DNA from: Bacillus subtilis subsp. subtilis
GTDB taxonomy: Bacteria > Pseudomonadota > Gammaproteobacteria > Xanthomonadales > Xanthomonadaceae
NCBI GenBank assembly: GCA_021733645.1
Contig: JAHREJ010000026.1
Coordinates: 1-62,959, forward strand
Length of the DNA: 62,959 bases
Direction of reading: 5' to 3'
A program made the translations under genes and the position numbers. The notes beneath the pieces were generated by a model, which was not told where the DNA came from, searched no databases, and saw only the letters and a list, made by a program, of their open reading frames with translations. This document shows, piece by piece, positions 27,304-35,973 of this stretch (within the stretch, counting starts at the first letter, position 1; every line of letters starts with the position of its first letter).

Positions 27304-28585
27304 GGATGGCCTCGCGCGCATCGCGCGGCAGGGTGATGGTGGCGGCCACGCCGCTGGGGAAATTGGACACGATGGCCACCGCGGCGCGCTCGCCGCAGGT
27401 CAGGCGCAGGCGTTCTCGCAGGTTTTTCAGGCCGATGCCGGTGCCACTGGTGCCCTGGCCGAAGCCCAGTCCGTCGTCGGCCACGGTGAGGGTGACGTGG
27501 TCATCGAAGGCGCGGGCGATGATCCACACCGTACCACCACCAGGCTTGGGTTCCAGGCCGTGCTTGATGGCATTCTCCACCAGCGTCTGCAGGGCCATCG
27601 ACGGCAGTGGCAGCCCGGTCAGTGCCGGCGGCACATCCACCTGCAGCGCCAGCCGCGCGCCCATGCGGATCTTGAGAATTTCCAGGTAGGCCTGGGTGCG
27701 TTCCAGCTCCACGCCCAGCGTGGACATCGACTCATCCACGCTGGGCAGCGAGCTGCGCAGGTACTGGATGAGATGCCCCAGCATCTGGTCGGCGCGCGGC
27801 GGGTCGGTACGCGTCAGCACCTGCGCGTTGGCCAGGGTGTTGTACAGGAAGTGCGGCTCCACCTGGGCGTGCAGCAGGTTGAGCTTGGCCACCGACAGTT
27901 CCTTTTCGGTGGCGGTCTGTTCGGCGGCGGCCTGCTCGTCGCGGCGCTGCTCGGAGACGCGGCGGGTGATCGCACGGGTCACCGCTTCGGCATTCTCGTA
28001 GTTGCTGCCTTCGTCCACCGCCAGCAGGTCGGCCCAGACCCCGGCATCGGGCTCGAACAGCAGCGTCACGCTGCTGGTGCCCTGGCCGGGGGTCACCGTG
28101 GCCAGCACGCTGTTGCGGCGGATCGCCAGCCGCGCCGGCAGGTTCCAGCGCGAAGGCGGGCGGCCGTTGTAGGGGTCCACGCGACGCACGTAGGCACGCA
28201 CCTGCAGGCTGCCGGCGGCGCTTTCAATGTCTTCCACGCGGGGCAGCTCGGCGATGGCCTTTTCCAGCAGCGCAAAGGCCGGGCCGGCGTCCATCGGCAG
28301 CTCGATCTGGCGGCGCTGGCGGCTGGACAGCGTGGTGCCATCCAGGCGCCCGGCGATCAGCCAGACCCGGCGGATGTGGGTGATGCAGCTGCCGATGGCG
28401 GTGACCACCAGGAACATCGCCAGCAGCCCGAAGACCCAACCGGGGCCGTCGTCCATGCCGCTGAAAATGCCACTCCAGACGAAACCGGCCACGATGATGG
28501 CGGCGGCCCAGGCCAACAGGATGCGAAGGATCAGAGCGAGGCTGGCGAACACGGCGGCGTCTTCACGATGGGATGGGGCGAGCAT
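27293..28585 (-). CDS. LytS/YehU-type sensor histidine kinase
   Basis: A 430-residue membrane kinase. Two hydrophobic segments at the N-terminus (around residues 10-35 and 45-68), a poorly conserved sensor stretch to ~200, then the His_kinase domain with the atypical phosphoacceptor block QVEPHFLYNTLANAQ and a HATPase_c domain with NAIKHGLEPK and DDGLGFG. This His_kinase type pairs with LytTR regulators, and the downstream regulator overlaps it by 11 bp. Start ambiguous: ATG at 28585 is used; an in-frame ATG at 28615 would add ten residues. Confidence 0.9.
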   Translation of the reverse strand: MLAPSHREDAAVFASLALILRILLAWAAAIIVAGFVWSGIFSGMDDGPGWVFGLLAMFLVVTAIGSCITHIRRVWLIAGRLDGTTLSSRQRRQIELPMDAGPAFALLEKAIAELPRVEDIESAAGSLQVRAYVRRVDPYNGRPPSRWNLPARLAIRRNSVLATVTPGQGTSSVTLLFEPDAGVWADLLAVDEGSNYENAEAVTRAITRRVSEQRRDEQAAAEQTATEKELSVAKLNLLHAQVEPHFLYNTLANAQVLTRTDPPRADQMLGHLIQYLRSSLPSVDESMSTLGVELERTQAYLEILKIRMGARLALQVDVPPALTGLPLPSMALQTLVENAIKHGLEPKPGGGTVWIIARAFDDHVTLTVADDGLGFGQGTSGTGIGLKNLRERLRLTCGERAAVAIVSNFPSGVAATITLPRDAREAIHAA

Positions 28586-28665
28586 AGCCCTGCCGCCGGC
28601 AAGGACAAGCGGCATGCGACGAAGGCGGGGAATGGGGGGATGAAGGTGGGCTCTGCCCGTATCAC

Positions 28666-28735
28666 GTAGCGCCGGGCTCTGCCCGGCTGCCTGTGCTCGC
28701 GCGCAGGGACAGCCGCCGAGCATGGCTCGGCGCTA
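28666..28735. repeat. GTAG-type REP inverted pair
   Basis: GTAGCGCCGGGCTCTGCCCGG begins at 28666 and an inverted partner (CCGAGCATGGCTCGG stem) ends in CTAC at 28735. One of the best preserved dimers in the window. Confidence 0.8.
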
Positions 28736-28742
28736 CCCCAAG

Positions 28743-28775
28743 GCGTCCCCACCGGCGCTGTGCCGGTGGGGACGC
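28743..28775 (-). terminator. hairpin terminator of the M28 peptidase gene
   Basis: A 14-bp perfect stem, GCGTCCCCACCGGC (28743-28756) and GCCGGTGGGGACGC (28762-28775), with a 5-base loop immediately after the peptidase stop. GC-rich stem, no T-run. Confidence 0.6.
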
Positions 28776-28779
28776 GGGT

Positions 28780-30429
28780 TCACTTGCGCTCGGCGGCGCT
28801 GGCGTCGCGTGGGGCGCGGAACTGGGAATCGTTGCTCCAGTTCGGCCAGGCCCGCGAATTGGCCAGCTGGTTGCCCAGCGTGTACAGCACTTCCAGGTCG
28901 CGCGAGGCGCCGGCAAAGGTCCAGTCGGGCTGCCACTCGTCGCCCTGCTGGTGGTAGCGCTTGGCGGTGTAGTCGTCCGAGGCGGCCTTGCCGGCGGCCA
29001 CGCCGCCGTCCACCCAGTCCTGGCCTGCCGAGTAGGACACCGCCGGCACGCCGCGCTTGGCGAACGGGAAGTGGTCCGAGCGGAAGAACAGGCCGGCTTC
29101 GGGCTTGGGGTCCGGCGTGTAGCGGATGTCCCAGCCCTTGGCCACGTCCTTGAGCTGGTCCAGCAGTTCCAGCTTGGCCGACCCGTAAATGCCGAAATCA
29201 CGCGACGGGCCGAACGGCGCCATGCCGTCCATGTTGATGACCGCCACGGTCTTGCCCAGCGGATACAGCGGGTGGCTGGCGTAGTACTCCGAACCCAGCA
29301 GGCCCTTCTCCTCGGCGGTGACCGCCAGGAACAGTACCGAACGCTCCGGGCGCTTGCCCTTGGCAAAGCCGCGGGCCAGTTCGACCAGCGAGGCGGTGCC
29401 ACTGGCGTTGTCCAGCGCGCCGTTGAAAATGGTGTCGCCGTTGGCGTCGGGCTTGCCCACGCCGATGTGGTCCCAGTGCGCGCTGTACACCACGGTCTCG
29501 TCCGGATGCTTGCTGCCTTCCAGGCGCGCGGCCACGTTGTGGGAGGTGATGACCTCGGTCTTGACCGCGTACTTGGCCGAGAAGGTTTCGCCCTTCAGTT
29601 CCACCGGCTTGAAATCGCGGGTCTGGGCCTGCCGCTTGAGCGTTTCGAAATCCAGGCCCGCGCGCTTGAACAGGTCCACGGCAAGGTCACGCTGGATCCA
29701 GCCTTCCAGCAGCGGATGGGCCTCGGCCGGGTTGTCGCGGACCACGTCGAACATGGTGTTGGTGTTGGAACCGGCCACGGTGGCCCAGCCGTAGGAGGCC
29801 GGCGCGGTTTCGTGCACGATCAGCACGCCGAGTGCGCCCTGGCGTGCGCCTTCTTCGTATTTGTAGGTCCAGCGACCGTAGTAGGTCATGCCCTTGCCGT
29901 CGAAGTCGCCCTGGCCGCTTTCAAAATCCGGGTCGTTGATCAGCACCACGGCGATCTTGCCTTTCAGGTCCACGCCCTTGAAATCGTCCCAATGGCGCTC
30001 CGGTGCGTTGACGCCGTAACCCAGGAACACCAGCGGGGCGTTGTTGATATCCACCGCGCTGGCGCCGTTCATGGCCGCGCGCACGGCGATTTCCTTGCCC
30101 TGGCTGAGTGCCTGCGGCTTGCCCTTGCTGGCCAGCGACAGGCTCGGCGTGCCGACGATGTCGCCCTTGCGCAGCGGCACGGCCTGGGTCCACAGACGCT
30201 TGCCGTCCTTGAGGTCGCCGCCCGGCTGCAGGCCGGCCGCCGCGAACTGCTTGCTCAGGTAGGCCACGGTCTTGTCTTCGCCGGGCGTGGCCGGCGAACG
30301 GCCTTCGTAGGCGTCCGATGCCAGTTCCTTGACGTCAGCGGAAATCCGCGCGCCATCGAATTTGGGCGTTGCCGCCATCAGGGCGCTGGACACCGACAGG
30401 GCCAGCACGCTCAGTACTACTCGCTTCAT
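28780..30429 (-). CDS. M28 family zinc aminopeptidase, secreted
   Basis: A 549-residue exported peptidase. Signal peptide MKRVVLSVLALSVSSALMA (cleavage ~19). A PA-like insert (residues ~130-250) lies before the M28 catalytic domain. Zinc ligands are visible in SAHWDHIG, DNASGTAS, the catalytic EEKGLLGSEYY, INMDG and SDHFPFAKRGVP. It should remove N-terminal residues from peptides in the periplasm or outside the cell, complementing the M13 endopeptidase nearby. Monocistronic and bracketed by REP pairs. Confidence 0.93.
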   Translation of the reverse strand: MKRVVLSVLALSVSSALMAATPKFDGARISADVKELASDAYEGRSPATPGEDKTVAYLSKQFAAAGLQPGGDLKDGKRLWTQAVPLRKGDIVGTPSLSLASKGKPQALSQGKEIAVRAAMNGASAVDINNAPLVFLGYGVNAPERHWDDFKGVDLKGKIAVVLINDPDFESGQGDFDGKGMTYYGRWTYKYEEGARQGALGVLIVHETAPASYGWATVAGSNTNTMFDVVRDNPAEAHPLLEGWIQRDLAVDLFKRAGLDFETLKRQAQTRDFKPVELKGETFSAKYAVKTEVITSHNVAARLEGSKHPDETVVYSAHWDHIGVGKPDANGDTIFNGALDNASGTASLVELARGFAKGKRPERSVLFLAVTAEEKGLLGSEYYASHPLYPLGKTVAVINMDGMAPFGPSRDFGIYGSAKLELLDQLKDVAKGWDIRYTPDPKPEAGLFFRSDHFPFAKRGVPAVSYSAGQDWVDGGVAAGKAASDDYTAKRYHQQGDEWQPDWTFAGASRDLEVLYTLGNQLANSRAWPNWSNDSQFRAPRDASAAERK

Positions 30430-30471
30430 CGCTCTCTCCCCAGCATGGAACAACAACCCCCGAGTCTACCG

Positions 30472-30573
30472 CTAGAGCGGGGCTCTGCCCCGCTGTCGCA
30501 GCCTGCACCGCAGATCGCAACAGCCGCCAGGCAGAGCCCGGCGCTACGACGGTGTGGCCGCAGCCGGCGCTAC
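30472..30573. repeat. cluster of three GTAG-type REP units
   Basis: A first unit (TAGAGCGGGGCTCTGCCCCGC) starts at 30472; an inverted unit ends CTAC at 30547 (GGCAGAGCCCGGCGCTAC); a third half-unit CAGCCGGCGCTAC ends at 30573. On the minus strand the last GTAG supplies the TAG stop (30570-30572) of the sigma-factor gene. Confidence 0.75.
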
Positions 30574-31832
30574 GCGAGCGGAACGGCCTGCGCCCGTGCC
30601 AGCAGCACCGCCTGCTCGCGGGCGTTGGCCGTCAGGCTGGCCGCGCGCAGGAACGCGGCGCGCGCTTCATCGCCGCGCCCGAGCTGCAGCAGCAGGTCCC
30701 CCTGCACCGCCGCCAGCGGGGCATAGCCGTGCAGGCGCGGGTCCTGCGCCAGCTGCTCCACCAACGGCCACGCCGCGGCCGCGCCCTGCGCGCGCGACAG
30801 GGCGACCGCCCGGTTCAATTCGATCACCGGCGACGGCTGCTGCAAGGCCAAGCGCTGGTACAGCGCCGCCATCGCCGTCCAGTCGGTGTCCTGCACACGC
30901 CGCGCGCGGGCGTGGCAGTCGGCGATGGCGGCCTGCAGCACGTACGGATCGTCGCTGCCACCCAGTGCAACCGCCTGGCCCAACGCCGCCTGGCCACGGG
31001 CGATCTGCAGCCAGTCCCAGCGCGTGCGGTCCTGCTCGGGCAGCAGGATCGGGTGGCCCTGTGCATCCACCCGTGCCGCCGCGCGCGAGGCCTGCAGTTC
31101 CATGAGCGCCACCAGCCCATGCACCTGCGGCCAGGTCGGCAACCGGTGCAGCAGCACGCGCCCCAGCCGCAGCGCCTCTTCGCACAGCGCCGGGCGCATC
31201 CAGTCGCTGCCGGCGCTGGCGGCATAGCCTTCGTTGAACACCAGGTAGACCACCTCCAACACCGACGCCAGCCGCTCGGGCAACGCCGCCTGGCGGGGCA
31301 CCTCGAAGGGCACCTGCCGCGATGCCAGGGTGCGCTTGGCACGCACGATGCGCTGGGCGATGGTCGGCTCCGGCTGCAGGAACGCGCGTGCGATCTCCTC
31401 GGTGGTGAGCCCACCCAGCAGGCGCAGGGTCAACGCGACCCGCGCATCGGCCGACAACACCGGGTGGCAGGCCACGAACATCAGCCGCAGCAGGTCATCG
31501 CCGATGTCGTCCTGCAGCGCATCGCTGTCGTCGGGCAGGGGCAACGCCTGCGGCTCCAGTTCGCTGCCCCACAGCGCATGCTGGCCGGCCACGCGCTGGT
31601 GCTGGCGCAGCACGTCGATGGCGCGATTGCGTGCGGTGGTCATCAGCCACGCTCCCGGGTTGTCCGGAACGCCCTGCACCGGCCAGCGCTCCAGCGCCGC
31701 CAGCCAGGTGTCCTGGGCCAGTTCTTCGGCACGCCCGACATCGCCGCCCAGCATCCTCGCCAGGCGTGCGATCAGGACCGGCGACTCCATCCGCCAGAGG
31801 GTATCCATGCGTTGCGCCAGTGCGGTATCCAT
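30570..31832 (-). CDS. ECF sigma factor of the ECF42 type with C-terminal TPR-like extension
   Basis: A 420-residue extracytoplasmic-function sigma factor. Sigma2 (residues ~8-80; DPNPGAWL-type region seen as VPDNPGAWLMTTARNRAIDVL) and sigma4 (~125-180; LTLRLLGGLTTEEIARAFL) are followed by a ~230-residue helical extension (LVALMELQASRAAARVD, PVIELNRAVALSRAQG) that fits the TPR extension of ECF42. No anti-sigma gene is adjacent. Neighbouring DGPF/YciI genes are the hallmark context of ECF42. ATG at 31832 is used; 31808 or a TTG at 31868 are possible. Confidence 0.85.
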   Translation of the reverse strand: MDTALAQRMDTLWRMESPVLIARLARMLGGDVGRAEELAQDTWLAALERWPVQGVPDNPGAWLMTTARNRAIDVLRQHQRVAGQHALWGSELEPQALPLPDDSDALQDDIGDDLLRLMFVACHPVLSADARVALTLRLLGGLTTEEIARAFLQPEPTIAQRIVRAKRTLASRQVPFEVPRQAALPERLASVLEVVYLVFNEGYAASAGSDWMRPALCEEALRLGRVLLHRLPTWPQVHGLVALMELQASRAAARVDAQGHPILLPEQDRTRWDWLQIARGQAALGQAVALGGSDDPYVLQAAIADCHARARRVQDTDWTAMAALYQRLALQQPSPVIELNRAVALSRAQGAAAAWPLVEQLAQDPRLHGYAPLAAVQGDLLLQLGRGDEARAAFLRAASLTANAREQAVLLARAQAVPLA

Positions 31833-31892
31833 GCGGCCGATCAGAGCATCGGCGGCGGGCCTGTACAAGCCCGCCGCGTGCCCCGGCAGGGC

Positions 31893-32300
31893 TCAGGCCG
31901 GCGCGCCATCCATATGCGCTATTTCCCACAGATGCCCATCCAGGTCCTGGAAGCCGCGCTGATACATGAACCCGTAGTCGCGCGCGGGCATCGGCTCGCT
32001 GGCGCCGGCGGCCAGCGCCTTGTCCACCAGCACGTCCACCGCAGCGCGGCTGGGCGCCGACAGGCAGGTGATCACCTCGGTGGTACTGCGCGCATCGCTG
32101 ATCGGCTTGGTCGTGAATCCGCTGAAGAAGCTCTCCACCAGCAGCATCACGAAGATGCTGTCACTGACGATCATGCAGGCCGCATTGGTATCAGTGAAGG
32201 TAGGGTTGAAGGTGTAGCCGAGCGCGGCGAAGAACGCTTTGGCGGCGTCCAGGTCGCGCACGGGCAGGTTGACGAAGATCATCTGCGGGGAATCGGTCAT
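31893..32300 (-). CDS. VOC superfamily protein (glyoxalase-like)
   Basis: A 135-residue vicinal-oxygen-chelate protein with two beta-alpha-beta-beta-beta modules (FVNLPVRDLDAAKAFFAALG; YGFMYQRGFQDLDGHLWEI). A possible metal ligand Glu is in the final HLWEIAH. Specific activity unknown; relatives include lactoylglutathione lyases and antibiotic-binding proteins. Member of the ECF42-associated operon: 22 bp from the upstream VOC gene and 60 bp before the sigma factor. Confidence 0.85.
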   Translation of the reverse strand: MTDSPQMIFVNLPVRDLDAAKAFFAALGYTFNPTFTDTNAACMIVSDSIFVMLLVESFFSGFTTKPISDARSTTEVITCLSAPSRAAVDVLVDKALAAGASEPMPARDYGFMYQRGFQDLDGHLWEIAHMDGAPA

Positions 32301-32322
32301 GGCTCGGTCCTTGATGGGGAAA

Positions 32323-32745
32323 TTACGGTTGCTTCATGCAGTTGACCATCCACGGCTTGCCGTAGCGGTCGATCAGAAAGCCCCAGCGGTGCGCCCAGAA
32401 GGTCTCGCCGATAGGCATCCTGATCTGGCCACCGTCGGCCAGCGCCTGGAACACGCGTTCGGCTTCTTCCACCGAGTCCACGTCGATGTTGATCGTGGTG
32501 GTGCCCTCGCCAGCGCCGGAAGGGCTGTCGGCAGCCATCAGGATCGCGCTACCCACCTCCAGCTGGCTGTGCGCCACGTGGTCAAGGGTTTCCGGCGGCA
32601 TCTCCGCGCAGCCCTCGGTGCTTTCCATCGGCGGCATGTCGCGGTACTTCATTTCCGAGGTGACCTTGCCGCCCAGCACCTGGGCATAGAAGGCCATCGC
32701 CTCGTGGGTGGTGCCGCTGAAGCTCAGGAACGGAATCAGTTTCAT
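32323..32745 (-). CDS. PhnB-like VOC family protein
   Basis: A 140-residue PhnB/3-demethylubiquinone-type VOC protein: opening MKLIPFLSFSGTTHEAMAFY, YAQVLGGKV, and closing WAHRWGFLIDRYGKPWMVN. These are common partners of YciI/DGPF proteins; function not established. ATG at 32745 follows a CCGGAGA ribosome-binding site. Second gene of the minus-strand operon, 14 bp after the YciI gene. Confidence 0.85.
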   Translation of the reverse strand: MKLIPFLSFSGTTHEAMAFYAQVLGGKVTSEMKYRDMPPMESTEGCAEMPPETLDHVAHSQLEVGSAILMAADSPSGAGEGTTTINIDVDSVEEAERVFQALADGGQIRMPIGETFWAHRWGFLIDRYGKPWMVNCMKQP

Positions 32746-32759
32746 GGGTGTTCTCCGGT

Positions 32760-33179
32760 TCAAGACGCGTTGTCGATCTGGTCGCGCAGACGCTGTTCCT
32801 GTGCGCGTAATTCGGGGGTGAAGACCTCGCCGAAATCCTCCATGCCCAACAGCGGGCGCAGTTCCACCACGTCATCCGGGCCGAAGGGCGCGCGCTTGAG
32901 CCATTCGGTGGCCTCGTCCAGCGAGCGCACCTGCCACAGCCAGAACCCGGCGATGAGCTCACGTGTTTCGGCGAACGGCCCGTCGATCACCCGGGCCGTG
33001 GCATCGCCAAAGGCCACCCGCCGCCCGCGCGCGCTGGGGTGCAGGCCTTCGCCGGCCAGCATGATCCCGGCCTGCACCAGTTGTTCGTTGTAGGCGCCCA
33101 TGGCGCGCAGCTCGTCCTGGGTCGGCATCTGCCCGGCCTCGGTGGCTGGGGTTGCCTTGACGATCACCATCACTTTCAT
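32760..33179 (-). CDS. YciI family protein with DGPF motif
   Basis: A 139-residue YCII-domain protein. The DGPF signature is present in RVIDGPFAETRELIAGFW, with a ferredoxin-like alpha/beta layout and a C-terminal helical extension (LRAQEQRLRDQIDN). DGPF proteins are the genes most consistently found with ECF42 sigma factors and are presumed targets. First gene of the operon; a TGTCGA-N17-CGTC promoter-like motif lies about 50 bp upstream. Confidence 0.87.
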   Translation of the reverse strand: MKVMVIVKATPATEAGQMPTQDELRAMGAYNEQLVQAGIMLAGEGLHPSARGRRVAFGDATARVIDGPFAETRELIAGFWLWQVRSLDEATEWLKRAPFGPDDVVELRPLLGMEDFGEVFTPELRAQEQRLRDQIDNAS

Positions 33180-33228
33180 CGCGTTGCTCCTGGTGGGCGG
33201 CCCGGGCGGTGGGCCTTTCACTGGTTAC

Positions 33229-33255
33229 GACGACCCGGCGGACAGGAAATCGACA
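33229..33255 (-). promoter_or_regulatory. candidate ECF42-dependent promoter
   Basis: On the minus strand, TGTCGA (33255-33250) is followed after 17 bases by CGTC (33232-33229), about 50 bp before the YciI start. As I recall, ECF42 promoters have TGTCGA at -35 and CGTC or CGAC at -10, so the match is exact. It would make the YciI-VOC-VOC-sigma operon autoregulated. Established pattern recalled from memory; its use here is inferred. Confidence 0.6.
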
Positions 33256-33390
33256 CGGCAGGGAAAAGAATTTCGGCCGGTGCCGGCGCAATGGCGTCAA
33301 TGGCCTGAACAGGGCGCCCGTGCGGCGTTGCAACACGACAACGGCGCCCGCTGCGGCATGATGGCCGCCCCTGCCCAGGAGCGTCCGGCC

Positions 33391-33765
33391 ATGCAATTCC
33401 TGCTGCTGATCTACATCGATGAGGGCCTGCTGCAGGCCCTGCCCGCCGAGGAGTACGACCGCCTCATGCACGGCTGCCTGCAACACGCCGATGCGCTGCA
33501 GGCCCAAGGCACCCTGGTGCTGGCCCAGAAGCTGGAACCGGTGGCCAGCGCGCGTACGCTGCGCACCCGCCAGGGCCAGGAACGGATCATCGACGGGCCG
33601 TTCGCCGAAACCCACGAACTGCTGGCCGGCTTCAACCTGATCAACGCGCGCGACCACGATGAAGCGCTGGCCATCGCCCGGCAATTTCCGTGGTCACGCT
33701 ATGGCAGCATCGAAGTGCGCCCCCTGGCCGACATGGACGCCGAGCGCGAGCGCGTCGGCGCCTGA
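33391..33765 (+). CDS. second YciI family protein with DGPF motif
   Basis: A 124-residue YCII-domain protein with RIIDGPFAETHELLAGFNL and the typical YID...EYDRLMHGC opening. ATG at 33391 follows a CAGGAGCG ribosome-binding site. Transcribed divergently from the ECF42 operon, so the cluster holds one DGPF paralogue on each strand. No TGTCGA motif was found in front of this copy. Function unknown. Confidence 0.87.
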   Translation: MQFLLLIYIDEGLLQALPAEEYDRLMHGCLQHADALQAQGTLVLAQKLEPVASARTLRTRQGQERIIDGPFAETHELLAGFNLINARDHDEALAIARQFPWSRYGSIEVRPLADMDAERERVGA

Positions 33766-33771
33766 TCGCGC

Positions 33772-35850
33772 TTACAACAGCGTGATCTTCAGGTCGCGCG
33801 CACCCACGCCCTCATTGCCACTGTAGTCGCGCACGCTGGCACGGATCACATAGTCGCCCGGTGGCAGCGCAGCGGGTTGCCAGCGCCCGGTTTCCACCAG
33901 ACCGTCGCGCACCGTGTTGGTCACCAGGTAGCGGAAGCGGGTCACCGCGCTGCCGTGCACGGTGATGCCGCTGTCCGGCGCGTAGGCCACCACCGTGGCG
34001 CTGTCTTGGGGCGGCATGCGGTTGAACACGATGTTGAAGCGTGGCTGCTCGTAACCGGCCAGCGGCCGGCCCTGCGCATCCAGGATCTGGTAGCCCACCT
34101 GGTAGGCGCCCAGCCGGCGACGCGGCAGGTTGCGGTCCACCTGGTCCCAGGCCTCCACCACGATCTGCACGCCTGGTCCTTCGCGCGGCACCTGCACCGG
34201 CGCAGCGCCAACGGCCTTGATCGGCAGGTCCTGGTCATCCAGCAGTTCCACCCCGGTGATGCGCGGTGCGAAGGTGTCGGCATAGCCGACAAAGCCCAGC
34301 GCTACCGCATTGCGCTCAAACCCGCTGGCGCCCACGCTCAGGTGCACATGGGCCATGCGGTTGATGCTGCCCAGCGGCTCACCCACGTGGAAGCGGGTGC
34401 CACGACGTACGCGCACCCGTTCCAGTTTGCCATCCAGGCCCATCACCTGCTGCCAGCGTGGGTCGAACGGCTGCCCACGCGGATCGCGACCGACCTGCAT
34501 GTGGATGTACTTCAGGCGACCCAACGCCAGGCCTTCGGCCTGCCCACCCACCGACCAGCTGGCGAACGCGCTGTCCACCTTGGCGTCGGCGATCGCCAGC
34601 ACGCGCTGGCCCACGTCGCCGCGGATATCGAAACCACCGTGCAGGTGGTGGCGGCTTTCACCACTGAAATTGCCGCGCACTTCGCCCAGCGTGCCCACCA
34701 CTTCATGCCAGCCGTCCTGGGGGGCCAGCGGCCAGCGCCCGCCGGTGACCGGCAGCGGCGCATCGGCGGCCGGGCCGGTCAGCGCCGGCGCCGGGGTGGC
34801 ACCGCTGGCCAGCGCCTGCAGCCGGTGCACGCGGTAGGCCGCAGCGTCGGCCAGGTACAGCCCGCCCCGTGCGTCCAGCGCCATGCCACTGGGGCGGGCA
34901 AAGCGTGGCTGCGGCGCCACACCGGCCAAGGCAACCTGATGCCCCTGCGCCGACACCTGCACCACCTTGCCGTTGATGTCGCCCACGTACAGCACGTCGT
35001 CGTGGGTCACTGCCACCGACAACGGCCCGCTGACCACCCCGCCATCGGCCACCTGGGTGCGCAGCACGCCGTCCGGCGACAACCGCCGGATGGCGTTGTT
35101 GTACAGATCGGCGATCAGCAGGTTGCCGTGCGCGTCCAGCGCCAGCGCCACCGGCGTATCCAGCCGCGTTTCGGCGCCGATGCCATCCACGTTGCCCGGA
35201 TGGTCGCCACCGGCCAGGGTCTGCACCGTGCCATCGGGTTCGATCACGCGGATGCGGTCGTTGTAGGTATCGGCCACGAACACCCGCCCGCGGGCATCCA
35301 CCGCCACGCCCATCGGCGCATCGAACCGCGCCTGCGCGGCGGGACCGTCGGCAAAGCCCGGCAGCCCATCGCCGGCCAACGTGCTCACCAGGCCATCGGT
35401 GCCGATGCGACGGATGCGGTGGTTGCCGGTATCGGCCACGTACACATTGCCGGCGGCATCCAGCGCGATCCCAGACGGGGTGTGGAACTGCGCCTGCGCG
35501 CCGGCGCCATCGCGCCAGCCTTCGCCGGTGCCGGCCAACGTGTCCACGCGCCCATCCGGATACACGCGACGGATGCGGTTGTTGTCGCCGGCATCGGCAA
35601 CGTAAGCCACGCCGTGGGCGTCGATGGCCAGCGCATACGGATCGGCGAAGCGCGCCTGCGCGCCCGGGCCATCGCGCAGGCCACCCACACCATCCCCGGC
35701 CAGCGTGTCGATCTGCGCCTGCCAGGCCAGTGCGGTGGGCACCGGCCCCTGGGCCACCGGCGCGGGTGAGGGGCCATCGAAGAACGTCCATGCCAGCGCC
35801 GCTGCGGTGACCGCCACCACCAGCACCATTCCTGCCTGCCAACGTTTCAT
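33772..35850 (-). CDS. NHL-repeat protein fused to an M23-like domain
   Basis: A 692-residue membrane-anchored or secreted protein. After an N-terminal hydrophobic helix (~8-25) come at least five NHL repeats (~45-350; repeated IDTLAGDG..., YVADAGDNNRIRRV), a beta-propeller. A second domain (~390-510) carries LHGGFDIRGDVG and AHVHLSVGA, echoing the HxGxD and HxH zinc motifs of M23 (LytM) peptidases. The last ~180 residues look like Ig-like beta domains. Whether the zinc site is complete is unclear; a cell-wall or matrix-binding role is inferred. Confidence 0.8.
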   Translation of the reverse strand: MKRWQAGMVLVVAVTAAALAWTFFDGPSPAPVAQGPVPTALAWQAQIDTLAGDGVGGLRDGPGAQARFADPYALAIDAHGVAYVADAGDNNRIRRVYPDGRVDTLAGTGEGWRDGAGAQAQFHTPSGIALDAAGNVYVADTGNHRIRRIGTDGLVSTLAGDGLPGFADGPAAQARFDAPMGVAVDARGRVFVADTYNDRIRVIEPDGTVQTLAGGDHPGNVDGIGAETRLDTPVALALDAHGNLLIADLYNNAIRRLSPDGVLRTQVADGGVVSGPLSVAVTHDDVLYVGDINGKVVQVSAQGHQVALAGVAPQPRFARPSGMALDARGGLYLADAAAYRVHRLQALASGATPAPALTGPAADAPLPVTGGRWPLAPQDGWHEVVGTLGEVRGNFSGESRHHLHGGFDIRGDVGQRVLAIADAKVDSAFASWSVGGQAEGLALGRLKYIHMQVGRDPRGQPFDPRWQQVMGLDGKLERVRVRRGTRFHVGEPLGSINRMAHVHLSVGASGFERNAVALGFVGYADTFAPRITGVELLDDQDLPIKAVGAAPVQVPREGPGVQIVVEAWDQVDRNLPRRRLGAYQVGYQILDAQGRPLAGYEQPRFNIVFNRMPPQDSATVVAYAPDSGITVHGSAVTRFRYLVTNTVRDGLVETGRWQPAALPPGDYVIRASVRDYSGNEGVGARDLKITLL

Positions 35851-35973
35851 TGCCTTCCCTGCGCTAATCCGGCGTTGACCTTAAACGTTGCCTGCGCGTC
35901 TGCACACCCCGTGCGCTTGTGCCGATGCGTGGTTCCGGGTTCAATCCCTGCACTCTCAACGCAAGGATGCGAC

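Noticed and set aside
28693..30726. 677-codon plus-strand ORF
   Set aside because: Antisense to the M28 peptidase, whose catalytic motifs are all on the minus strand.
33877..35769. 630-codon plus-strand ORF rich in His and Gly
   Set aside because: Shadow of the NHL-repeat gene; the repeats themselves create a periodic but meaningless opposite-strand product.
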